From: Candidatus Gastranaerophilales bacterium
Lineage (GTDB): Bacteria; Cyanobacteriota; Vampirovibrionia; Gastranaerophilales; Gastranaerophilaceae
NCBI GenBank assembly: GCA_947628355.1
Contig: CANQZO010000039.1
Location: 1 to 11,306, forward strand
Direction: 5' to 3'
DNA: 11,306 nucleotides
The stretch's first letter is position 1. Every line of letters starts with the position of its first letter. Below, piece after piece: positions 1-6,216 of the stretch. Both the position numbers and the translations under genes were made by a program. The notes under the pieces were generated by a model, which was given only the letters and a program-made list of their open reading frames with translations, did no database searches and had not been told where the DNA came from.

Positions 1-163
1 TCCCCTCAAGCGTAGCACCAAATAATACAGCCTGCCTGGGCGACAATACTTTTGTTGATACTACTGAAGCTATTGAGTTAGCGCAGTCATGAAAACCGTT
101 TATATAGTCAAAGGCTAATGCACACACTATTACTGCTATTAATAATATTACCGTCAGTGTCAT
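1..163 (-). CDS. pit: Inorganic phosphate permease, PiT family (N-terminus, partial)
   Basis: This is the N-terminal 54 codons of a PiT-family (PF01384) permease, which imports phosphate, usually as a metal-phosphate or with a cation, across the inner membrane. The translated start is a hydrophobic helix (MTLTVILLIAVIVCALAF) followed directly by DYINGFHDCANSIASVVSTK and then LSPRQAVLFGA. This is the family signature, normally written as D-x-x-N-G-x-H-D-x-A-N-x-I-A-T-x-V-x-T. The gene runs off the left edge, so the rest of the protein is not seen. The ATG at 163 lies 9 nt past the stop of the DUF47 gene, and its Shine-Dalgarno AAGGGG (169-174) overlaps that stop codon, so the two genes are almost certainly cotranscribed and translationally coupled. 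Identification is firm; only the C-terminal part is unknown. Confidence 0.94.
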   Translation of the reverse strand, partial: MTLTVILLIAVIVCALAFDYINGFHDCANSIASVVSTKVLSPRQAVLFGATLEG

Positions 164-172
164 ATTTGCCCC

Positions 173-817
173 TTAACTCAATTTAAGAACTACGCTGACT
201 ACCGCATCAGATACACTGTAACAGCTGTCCAGTGCATTTTCCAAATCTTTATGAATATCTCTTAATTTTATTACGTTTAAAGCGTCATATTTTCCCGAGA
301 ATAAAGCCTCAGTCGCTGCTATCAGTATTTCATCCCCTCTTGTTTCAATTTCTTTCATTTTTAAGTTTCTTGCCGTCATGTCGGAAATTGTAGGCTTTTT
401 AAAATTTGCAAAGATTTGACCTAACTCATTTGTTGCAGCTATTAATGTTTGTGCTTGATTTCTTAAATTATCAGTTACTTCTTCAAGCCTGTATATTTTT
501 ATATTTAAACATGATTTAGTTATTTTCTTTGTTATTTTATTGAGCAATGAAGCGATATTTTGTATGTCTTCCCTGTCTATCGGAGTTACAAATGAAGTAT
601 CTAATACTTCTAATGTCTTTTTTACATTTTTACTGCTGGCATGCTTATACTGTTTAGCTCTGGCTATTCTGTCTTCCGTTATTCCCTCAGTTAAAATTTC
701 GTTAAACAACTCGGCAGAGTGTCTGCAATATTGAGTTCCTTCTTCAAATAAAGAATAAAACAAGTCATTCGACGGGGGCAGTATATATGACATTATTCCG
801 CTTATTAATTTTGACAT
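173..817 (-). CDS. DUF47 / PhoU-like phosphate-transport accessory protein
   Basis: A 214-residue all-helical protein of the DUF47 (PF01865, TIGR00153, PhoU-like) family, which is usually 205-215 residues. These cytoplasmic proteins are typically encoded beside PiT permeases (for example the Sinorhizobium orfA-pit operon) and are thought to control the transporter. Visible family features are a conserved N-terminal PPSNDLFYSLFEEG, an E-T-R-G-D acidic motif in the third quarter like the PhoU metal-binding motifs, and a final D-I-H-K-D-L-E-N-A-L-D-S-C-Y-S-V-S-D-A-V helix. I chose the ATG at 817 because AAGGAG (824-829) precedes it by 6 nt. A longer reading frame back to 871 would run through the upstream hairpin and has no better ribosome site. 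The downstream neighbour is pit (gap 9 nt) and the upstream neighbour is a sigma factor (gap 46 nt). Confidence 0.9.
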   Translation of the reverse strand: MSKLISGIMSYILPPSNDLFYSLFEEGTQYCRHSAELFNEILTEGITEDRIARAKQYKHASSKNVKKTLEVLDTSFVTPIDREDIQNIASLLNKITKKITKSCLNIKIYRLEEVTDNLRNQAQTLIAATNELGQIFANFKKPTISDMTARNLKMKEIETRGDEILIAATEALFSGKYDALNVIKLRDIHKDLENALDSCYSVSDAVVSVVLKLS

Positions 818-823
818 ACTTCT

Positions 824-829
824 CTCCTT
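824..829 (-). promoter_or_regulatory. Shine-Dalgarno AAGGAG that sets the DUF47 start
   Basis: AAGGAG on the minus strand, 6 nt before the ATG at 817. It decides in favour of the 214-residue protein over the frame extending to 871. Confidence 0.8.
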
Positions 830-839
830 TTTCTCAAAA

Positions 840-867
840 TTAAAACAATGCCAGAGCATTGTTTTAA
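840..867 (-). terminator. Perfect 12-bp hairpin between sigma factor and DUF47 gene
   Basis: The arms TTAAAACAATGC (840-851) and GCATTGTTTTAA (856-867) are perfect inverted repeats around a 4-nt loop (852-855). On the minus strand the hairpin includes the sigma factor stop codon (864-866), is followed by a short TTTT tract, and ends 11 nt before the DUF47 Shine-Dalgarno. It could be a weak intrinsic terminator or attenuator that lowers DUF47-pit expression relative to the sigma gene, or a transcript-processing or stability element. The stem has only 3 G-C pairs, so full termination is doubtful. Confidence 0.5.
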
Positions 868-1487
868 ACAAGATTTTGTTTTACTAATTCTTTTCTTATT
901 TTATTTAATCCCGATTGTATAATCCTTGATATTCTTGACGGCGACAAATTAAATTCTTCGGAGATTTCTCTTAATTTTTTATCTTTAAAGAATTTACATT
1001 CAATCAATTCTTTTTCTCTCGGCGGCAGATTTTTTATTGCTTCTTTTATACTTTCACTTAACTCTGAAAATATAATTGTTTCCTCAGGATTGCGTTTAGA
1101 ATCTTTAATTTGTGTAGGATTATCTCCCTCCGCCATTTCATCAACTGATAATATTGTTTTATAAACTGCTTCTCTTATTTCAGATTGATTTTCTTCATCA
1201 ACAGTTATATCTTGACGATTTTTCAGAACATACCACTTATATCTGCGTCTTATTTCATTTCTTATTGCCCATTTTATTGCGGTTGATAAATATGATTTAT
1301 TATATTTATCCGGTTCGGCATTTGCGCATAACTTGTGTATAACCTGCGTTCCTATATTTATAAGTTCCGAAAAGTCTATTAAATGCTTTGACGACAGCTT
1401 TTTATACTCTACCTTGGCAATTGTATCTATTAAGTCCTGATAATCTTTTATATTAAATTTTGTTATTAATTTTTTTTCTGAACTCAT
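864..1487 (-). CDS. RNA polymerase sigma factor, sigma-70 family (non-ECF type)
   Basis: A 207-residue sigma factor that directs core RNA polymerase to specific promoters. Region 2 is at about residues 36-85: a DFSELINIG motif like the DLINIG/DLIQIG of group 3 sigmas, then YLSTAIKWAIRNEIRRR, which matches the -10-recognition helices. Region 4 is at about 144-201: AIKNLPPREKELIE, then an HTH with recognition helix LSPSRISRIIQSGLNKI. Region 1.1 is absent and region 3 looks reduced and charged, so this is an alternative sigma rather than the housekeeping factor. Start choice is uncertain: the ATG at 1487 has AGGG only 2 nt upstream, while a GTG at 1499 in the same frame lacks a clear ribosome site. 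The gene lies directly upstream of DUF47-pit on the same strand, which suggests a phosphate or stress link but does not prove it. Which regulon it serves cannot be read from the sequence. Confidence 0.9.
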   Translation of the reverse strand: MSSEKKLITKFNIKDYQDLIDTIAKVEYKKLSSKHLIDFSELINIGTQVIHKLCANAEPDKYNKSYLSTAIKWAIRNEIRRRYKWYVLKNRQDITVDEENQSEIREAVYKTILSVDEMAEGDNPTQIKDSKRNPEETIIFSELSESIKEAIKNLPPREKELIECKFFKDKKLREISEEFNLSPSRISRIIQSGLNKIRKELVKQNLV

Positions 1488-1499
1488 ATCCCTAAGCAC

Positions 1500-1742
1500 A
1501 AATCACTATACATGATTTATTTTACATTAAATATATTTTTTTTGTAAAAAAAACACAAAATAAATTATATTAACTTTTGTAAATTTGGATTTTTGGCTTG
1601 TAATTCAATAGCAATAAACATTTTGAGAATTTATAACATTTATAATCAATTCTGATTAGCAACTTTTAATAATCACACTATTTCATGTTTATGTAAGTAT
1701 GTTTTTTAATGCAAAAATTATAGATAGAATAAGGAGTTAACA
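1500..1742. promoter_or_regulatory. Divergent control region between sigma factor and HEAT-like gene
   Basis: 243 bp of non-coding, strongly AT-rich DNA between two divergent genes, so both promoters should lie here. Plus-strand candidates are TTGTAA (1577-1582) with TGTAAT (1599-1604) at 16-nt spacing, and an isolated TATAAT (1641-1646) with no good -35. TTTATAA occurs twice in tandem around 1630-1646. The last element is AAGGAG (1731-1736), 6 nt before the ATG at 1743. I see no RNA gene or riboswitch-like fold. Confidence 0.35.
1519..1548 (-). promoter_or_regulatory. Candidate promoter of the sigma factor gene
   Basis: On the minus strand TTTACA (1543-1548) and TAAAAT (1519-1524) are separated by 18 nt, placing transcription start near 1512, a short distance before the sigma gene. 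The region is very AT-rich, so chance matches are likely. Confidence 0.3.
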
Positions 1743-2825
1743 ATGATTCAAGCACCATCAGTACAATATATACCGGTACAACAAACAACGCCGATGAATT
1801 ATCCGCAACAAGGTGCAGTGTCAAATATACAATATACACCTAATGCAGGTTATTATTACAACTACCCTGCAACAAGCTGTTATGCACAGCCGCAAACCGC
1901 AAAATCACAGTTTAACGGTGTAAATATAGAAATAATAAATCCTCAAGGACAAGGAGTCGTTCCGCAAACAAGTTATACAACAACTACTGCGGTTCCAATG
2001 CCTGCTCAATTTGTTCCGGTTCAACAACCGGTTTACATGCCCCAGCAGGTACCTGCTCAGTTCCCGGCTTCGCAGGCAATAGTACAAACTCCGGGATATT
2101 CCGATGTTGCTGCTCAGCAGCCTGCAGCTCCCGTTGTTCCGGCTCCTCAAATAGTTACTTCTCAACCAACACAAGCCGCACCTGCTTCAGCTCCCGTTGT
2201 TGAACCTCCTGCAGCTGTAAGCATTAATCCTCAATATTCTCCTGCTTCATTTGCGGCAAAATTAACTTCCGATAACTTGGATGCACAAAAAGATGCAATT
2301 GAAGAACTTGCTGAATTAATTAAAAATAATAAAGAAGCAGGTCCCGGATTACTTGATACTCAAGTTTTTGATGCATTACTTCAAATCATAAATAAAGATA
2401 CTTCCGCTCTTGAAGCTCCTTCAGATGAAGTTAAGGCTTTAAGAAGCAAACCGAAAGAACAATTATCCGAAGCTGAAAAAATTAAAGCCGAAACTCCAAG
2501 TCCGCTTGAAAAAGCTGAAATAAATAAACAGTATGCTATTTATACAATTGCTTTCATGCAGGAACTTTTAAATAAGGAATTAACAGCTCGTGATAAACAA
2601 ATTGTAAGTTTAGAAAATCTGCCTTGCATTGAAGATGTTATCAATGCCGTTAAATCTAATCCAAACCCGATTATCAGAGTCAGCGGTATTGCAGCATTAT
2701 CTCACATCGCAAGACCGGAATACAAAGAGAACTTAAAAACTATCTTTGAATTAGCTAAATCTGATGAAGATGAAAGAGTTAAAGAAGCTGCAGATAATGC
2801 ATTAGGTGTTCTTGCTTCTGTTTAA
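1743..2825 (+). CDS. Proline/glutamine-rich protein with HEAT-like C-terminal repeats
   Basis: A 360-residue protein of unknown function in two parts. Residues 1 to about 165 are low-complexity and rich in P, Q, A, V and Y, with repeated short units such as PVQQP, PQQV and APVV, and are probably disordered. Residues about 170-360 are helical: KLTSDNLDAQKDAIEELAELIKNN, then a charged spacer, and finally two helix pairs, PNPIIRVSGIAALSHIARPEYKEN (seen as IRVSGIAALSHIA) and DEDERVKEAADNALGVLA. These last two carry the hydrophobic spacing of HEAT/armadillo repeats, which act as protein-binding scaffolds. There is no signal peptide or membrane segment, so it is probably cytoplasmic. The start is supported by AAGGAG 6 nt upstream. 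It is transcribed away from the sigma factor and stops 14 bp before a strong terminator. I recall proteins of this look in Gastranaerophilales genomes but cannot name a family. Confidence 0.75.
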   Translation: MIQAPSVQYIPVQQTTPMNYPQQGAVSNIQYTPNAGYYYNYPATSCYAQPQTAKSQFNGVNIEIINPQGQGVVPQTSYTTTTAVPMPAQFVPVQQPVYMPQQVPAQFPASQAIVQTPGYSDVAAQQPAAPVVPAPQIVTSQPTQAAPASAPVVEPPAAVSINPQYSPASFAAKLTSDNLDAQKDAIEELAELIKNNKEAGPGLLDTQVFDALLQIINKDTSALEAPSDEVKALRSKPKEQLSEAEKIKAETPSPLEKAEINKQYAIYTIAFMQELLNKELTARDKQIVSLENLPCIEDVINAVKSNPNPIIRVSGIAALSHIARPEYKENLKTIFELAKSDEDERVKEAADNALGVLASV

Positions 2826-2838
2826 AAATATTGAAAAC

Positions 2839-2873
2839 AAAAAAAGACCGATTAATAAAATCGGTCTTTTTTT
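2839..2873. terminator. Bidirectional Rho-independent terminator
   Basis: A 14-bp perfect stem, left arm AAAAAAAGACCGAT (2839-2852) and right arm ATCGGTCTTTTTTT (2860-2873), with a 7-nt loop. The core GACCGAT/ATCGGTC is the GC-rich part, flanked by an A-tract and a T-tract, so it gives a U-tail on either strand. It ends the HEAT-like gene (stop at 2825) on the plus strand and the gene at 2872-5157 on the minus strand, whose stop codon it touches. Confidence 0.9.
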
Positions 2874-5157
2874 ATGATATTTTTTCCAATCCCGATACTG
2901 CAGGGTCCAGTATTCTTCTTCCTACATGTTCAAAATTTATTTGACAGAATAATATCTTATTACTGTAATTTGCAAACCCCTCTATAACGCCTTTACCGTG
3001 CTTCGGATGATAAACCTTATCCCCGACTTTAAAAGGATTTTCTTTTGTTAAATTTGTCTGTTCCGTATGAGTTTCATATACGGGTATTTCTTTTATCGGT
3101 TTTGGAACTGCATCTTCGTTAATTTCAATACTTTCTTTTGTTTCATTAACTTCTTCTGTTTCATAGGTTAGGGGCTCATTTAATTCTTCTTGATTTTCCT
3201 TATCTTCTTCTTCATAAGGAATTGTATCTTCTATTTTACTTATAACCTCATCAATAGAAGTCATTTCTTCTGTTGAATTCTCATCAGAGTTTTCGTGAAT
3301 TTCATCTTCGAAACTTTGTTCGTTTTTTTCAACTATATCAGTTTCCTCTTTTGTTTCGTTTACTTCTCGATATTCATCTTCATGAGTTTGTTCCGTATTT
3401 TCAACAATTTGAGTTTCTTCTTTTTCTTCATTTATTTCTTGAAGTTCATCTTTATTAGTTTGTTCCGTATTTTCAACAATATTGGCTTCTTCTTTTTCTT
3501 CATTTATTTCTTGAAGTTCATCTTTATTAGTTTGTTCCGTATTTTCAACAATTTGAGTTTCTTCTTTTACTTCTTCAATTTCTTCTTTTTCTCTTTGAGT
3601 TTCCATTTCTTTTTTATATTTTTCGTATTCTTCTTCATTTAACGGATAGCCAAACCCATCCCCCTCTATCCACATATCATTGTTGTTTTCTTCTTTTATT
3701 TCTTTTTCTTCCGCAATTGGTTCGTTTGCTTCTTCTTTTAGTTTTTTTGAAACCGTTTCAACTTTTTCTAACTCATCCAAATAATCAAAATCCGAGTCTA
3801 AAAATTCTTCGGGGTCTTCTTTCTTTGTTATATCCTCCTGTGTTTCTTCGGAAGCAAATTTAGAAATTACATTATTCTTAGGTGATAAAAACTTATCCAC
3901 ATCCTTTTTTATATCGTTTTCAATGACATTTTCAGCAGTATCAGCATCAAATAATTTTAATTCCATCAGCAAAGGAAGATATAATGTTGTTTCGCCAAAC
4001 AAGATAAATTCATCAGTATTCATCTTATTAATTATAGAACAGTAATATTCACGCTCATTTTGATATACAGACGGTTTTAATAACAATTGATTATGACAAA
4101 TCGATTTTAATAAGTTTTTGTACGGACTTTCAAACAAAGTTGATATTATAGGAGTAATATTCTTTTTATTATAAAGTTTTAGGACTGATTTTTTATCAAT
4201 ATCCACATCGTTTAAAGAAACAAACAAGTAACAGTCTTGATTAACGAGTTCTGCAATGGTCTTAATTATCAGCTTATACCATTTTTCAGATATATCAGAT
4301 GCATCAATCAGTATTGTATTCTCTTTTTTAAATATATCGTCAATAAAATCAAATTGGTTTCTGTAATCCGCAAAAATATTTTCCTGTGAATAAAACCAAA
4401 GTTTATTTCTTAACAGCATTAACCCTGATACCGGATTTGATGTAAATTCGCTATCAACAACAGTTTTAAACGTATTAAAAGGAATATACTCTTGTTTAAC
4501 CGTTTTCAAGTATTCTCGAAGTTCCAATACAATACTTTGTATTAAAGCTCTGTCTTGAATAGGACAATCGGTAATATCATATTCCAAAATTGTATCAAAT
4601 GCGTGTACATTGAGCGGAAGTTTTAAATTATCCGATATTTTTAATTTTACCGCATTTTTTAAATCACTATAAAGCCCGTTAAAATCCAATAATATTGATT
4701 TTTTGTTATACCTGTTTAACTCTGATATTAAATTTTTAACAACTATTGCAGTTTTATCACTCTTATCGGATTGTATATATAACTTTTCATCAATTATAGG
4801 AAATCCCGTTTTCACAAAGCTATCTGTATGATTTGATAAATTTCCGAAATATATATTGTTTTTTGAATCTTTTATAAGTTCAATAATTTCATCGGGATTT
4901 ATATAATAAAGTTTTGAATGTTTTGATGGAATATAACCGTTATAATATGAAAGATTTTCTTCTTTATCAATATATAAAGCTAATCTTACAATTGCGTATG
5001 TATTTTTAAAATTTTCAGTTGTTTCAATATCTATAACTTGAGCTATAACTTTTTGTGAATTATCATCAATAAGTATAAAATCCGAGGGAAGTATATTATT
5101 TTCCGCTGGATTGTAAAACACCTTAGCTATTGAGTTTTTGACTTCAACTATCTGCAT
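2872..5157 (-). CDS. HerA-like pseudo-ATPase with acidic repeat linker and PcrA/CarD-type Tudor domain
   Basis: A 761-residue protein; I know of no named family with this layout. Residues 1-65 look like the HAS beta-barrel of HerA-type ATPases (IAKVFY, then FILIDDNSQKVIAQVIDIE). Residues about 100-420 follow the HerA ATPase order: a strand and helix at the P-loop position, ILLDFNGLYSDL (154-165) like the DPHGEYSDL strand, ILIDASDI (281-288) like IDLSGL, then a strand FVSLND (311-316) where HerA has its EEAH Walker B. The P-loop G-x-x-x-x-G-K-[ST] reads QSDKSDKT (129-136), with both glycines lost, and the Walker B acidic pair is gone, so ATP hydrolysis is unlikely. Residues about 430-705 are an E/K-rich, probably disordered linker holding four tandem 24-residue repeats. 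Residues 707-761 form a VGDKVYHPKHGKGVIEG...FEHVGRRIL...LEKI domain, as in the C-terminal RNA polymerase-binding Tudor of PcrA/UvrD and in CarD. The ATG at 5157 is chosen because GAGGTG (5161-5166) precedes it; a TTG at 5184 would lie at the predicted transcription start. The Tudor call is fairly safe; the HerA call is a by-eye alignment. Confidence 0.6.
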   Translation of the reverse strand: MQIVEVKNSIAKVFYNPAENNILPSDFILIDDNSQKVIAQVIDIETTENFKNTYAIVRLALYIDKEENLSYYNGYIPSKHSKLYYINPDEIIELIKDSKNNIYFGNLSNHTDSFVKTGFPIIDEKLYIQSDKSDKTAIVVKNLISELNRYNKKSILLDFNGLYSDLKNAVKLKISDNLKLPLNVHAFDTILEYDITDCPIQDRALIQSIVLELREYLKTVKQEYIPFNTFKTVVDSEFTSNPVSGLMLLRNKLWFYSQENIFADYRNQFDFIDDIFKKENTILIDASDISEKWYKLIIKTIAELVNQDCYLFVSLNDVDIDKKSVLKLYNKKNITPIISTLFESPYKNLLKSICHNQLLLKPSVYQNEREYYCSIINKMNTDEFILFGETTLYLPLLMELKLFDADTAENVIENDIKKDVDKFLSPKNNVISKFASEETQEDITKKEDPEEFLDSDFDYLDELEKVETVSKKLKEEANEPIAEEKEIKEENNNDMWIEGDGFGYPLNEEEYEKYKKEMETQREKEEIEEVKEETQIVENTEQTNKDELQEINEEKEEANIVENTEQTNKDELQEINEEKEETQIVENTEQTHEDEYREVNETKEETDIVEKNEQSFEDEIHENSDENSTEEMTSIDEVISKIEDTIPYEEEDKENQEELNEPLTYETEEVNETKESIEINEDAVPKPIKEIPVYETHTEQTNLTKENPFKVGDKVYHPKHGKGVIEGFANYSNKILFCQINFEHVGRRILDPAVSGLEKIS
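3277..3564 (-). repeat. Four tandem 72-bp coding repeats in the acidic linker
   Basis: Four in-frame units of exactly 72 bp: 3493-3564, 3421-3492, 3349-3420 and 3277-3348. Each encodes 24 residues beginning EE-x-x-IVE and containing x-E-Q-[TS]. The first two units (in protein order) differ at 4 of 72 positions, all clustered in the codons after EE, and their other 60 leading plus-strand bases are identical. The third matches the first over its last 35 plus-strand bases, and the fourth is the most diverged. This is a coding minisatellite that has expanded recently and may vary in copy number between strains. Confidence 0.95.
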
Positions 5158-5160
5158 CCG

Positions 5161-5166
5161 CACCTC
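5161..5166 (-). promoter_or_regulatory. Shine-Dalgarno GAGGTG that sets the start of the HerA-like gene
   Basis: GAGGTG on the minus strand. GAGG is 5 nt from the ATG at 5157, favouring this start over the upstream in-frame TTG at 5184. Confidence 0.6.
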
Positions 5167-5189
5167 ATTTATTATTTCGGACAAAATTT

Positions 5190-5197
5190 ATTATACT
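5190..5197. promoter_or_regulatory. Overlapping divergent -10 elements
   Basis: TATAAT on the minus strand (5190-5195) and TATACT on the plus strand (5192-5197) share four bases in the 68-bp gap between the HerA-like gene and the asparaginase gene. Starts would fall near 5183 (minus) and 5204 (plus), giving leaders of roughly 25 and 21 nt. Neither has a strong -35 hexamer. AT-rich DNA makes one such match likely by chance, but both genes must have a promoter in this short gap. Confidence 0.45.
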
Positions 5198-5225
5198 ACA
5201 TATATTTTTGAATTAAAATATAGCC

Positions 5226-6212
5226 ATGAATGATAAAGAACCAAATTATGCAAAACTGATAAAATACGAAAGAAACGGATTGTGTGAGCAATTACACTAC
5301 GGTATTATACTGCACATAAATAGGAATAAAATATTAAACAAAATAGGCGAGGACAATAATTATCCTTTTTATCATCGTTCTTGTATGAAACCGCTTCAAT
5401 ATTCCGTTTTAATTGATTTGTGTATTGATAAATTATTTAATTTATCTCTTGAAGAAACAGCAGTCTGCTCCGGTTCCCATGCAGGAGATATTGAACATCA
5501 GGAATTAGTATTATCAATATTAAAAAAAATTAACCTATCGGAAAATAATCTTTTATGCCCTGCCATAGCACCTTTAAGCCAAAAAGAAATAAAAAGACTA
5601 AACAGGGAAAATTTACCGTTCAGAAAAATTCACAATAATTGTTCGGGTAAACACTCTGCAATGCTTGCAATTTGTAAATATAAAAATTATGACATTTCTA
5701 ACTACAATGAAATTAATCATCCTCTTACGGAATTAATTACTAATAAAGTTTGTGAATTGTGTGAAATAAGTCCTAAAGAAATTGTAAAAACAAAAGACGG
5801 CTGTACACTTCCTGTTATAGCAACACCATTATATAACTTGGGAAAAGGCTTTCTAAATCTTTTCTGCAATTCAAAATATGAAAAGATTAAAAATGCATTT
5901 TTAAATCATCCGTTTTTAATAGGCGGTGATAACAGATTTGATACAGACATTATAAAAAACGGAAAAGGTATTATTGCGAAAGCAGGCGCAGGCGGATTAT
6001 GCGTTGTGGTTAATTTAAAAAAAGAAGAAGCTCTGGTAATCAAAGTCACCGATTCAAACACCACCGCAAGAGCCTATTCTTTAATTTTTGCAATGAAACA
6101 ATTAAAATGGGATTTTAATGAAGAAGAAATAAACTGCCTTTATTCGCCTTTTATAAAAACACAAAAGGCAGAAATCATTGGTGAAATTCTGCCTTGCTTT
6201 AATATCGGTTAA
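5226..6212 (+). CDS. L-asparaginase, AnsA/ReAV (type II-like, PF06089) family
   Basis: A 328-residue enzyme of the asparaginase family typified by Rhizobium etli AnsA (ReAV), which hydrolyses L-asparagine to aspartate and ammonia and is unrelated to the E. coli enzymes. The known ReAV residues recur at a constant offset of four: S52-x-x-K55 (in RSCMK), S84 (in CSGSHAGD), C139 and K142 (in NNCSGKHS), and D191 and C193 (in KDGC). K252 in AKAGAGG probably matches the remaining catalytic lysine. The family usually has GAEG there, so the glycine in place of glutamate is unusual. There is no signal peptide, so it is probably cytoplasmic. The ATG at 5226 lacks a clear Shine-Dalgarno but fits the family length. 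It is divergent from the HerA-like gene and converges on the next gene with 4 bp between stops. It probably supplies ammonia and aspartate from host or dietary asparagine. Confidence 0.92.
   Translation: MNDKEPNYAKLIKYERNGLCEQLHYGIILHINRNKILNKIGEDNNYPFYHRSCMKPLQYSVLIDLCIDKLFNLSLEETAVCSGSHAGDIEHQELVLSILKKINLSENNLLCPAIAPLSQKEIKRLNRENLPFRKIHNNCSGKHSAMLAICKYKNYDISNYNEINHPLTELITNKVCELCEISPKEIVKTKDGCTLPVIATPLYNLGKGFLNLFCNSKYEKIKNAFLNHPFLIGGDNRFDTDIIKNGKGIIAKAGAGGLCVVVNLKKEEALVIKVTDSNTTARAYSLIFAMKQLKWDFNEEEINCLYSPFIKTQKAEIIGEILPCFNIG
6165..6195 (-). terminator. Terminator of the MGLAASQ gene inside the asparaginase coding end
   Basis: A 9-bp perfect stem, AAGGCAGAA (6165-6173) with TTCTGCCTT (6187-6195), and a 13-nt loop. 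Read on the minus strand it is followed by TTTTGTGTTTTT, a good U-tract, and it lies 22-52 nt beyond the stop of the minus-strand gene. On the plus strand it is followed by TGCTTTAAT, a weak tail, so it may also help end the asparaginase transcript. It is fully within the last codons of the asparaginase gene. Confidence 0.65.
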
Positions 6213-6216
6213 TTTA

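Noticed and set aside
540..734. Plus-strand 64-codon hydrophobic open frame
   Set aside because: Antisense shadow of the DUF47 gene, whose family match is clear.
818..871. N-terminal extension of the DUF47 protein by 18 residues
   Set aside because: It would start inside the hairpin, overlap the sigma stop codon and translate the AAGGAG that serves the ATG at 817.
1905..2174. Minus-strand 89-codon open frame
   Set aside because: Arginine/leucine/serine-rich shadow of the P/Q-rich coding region, with no ribosome site.
3277..3564. Repeats considered as a CRISPR array
   Set aside because: Units are contiguous 72-bp in-frame coding repeats with no spacers between them, so this is a coding tandem repeat.
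3295..3642. Plus-strand open frame rich in F, I, L and S that looks like a membrane protein
   Set aside because: It lies opposite the purine-rich acidic linker; GAA/AAA-type codons read backwards give TTC/TTT. No ribosome site or own promoter, and the minus-strand frame has clear domains.
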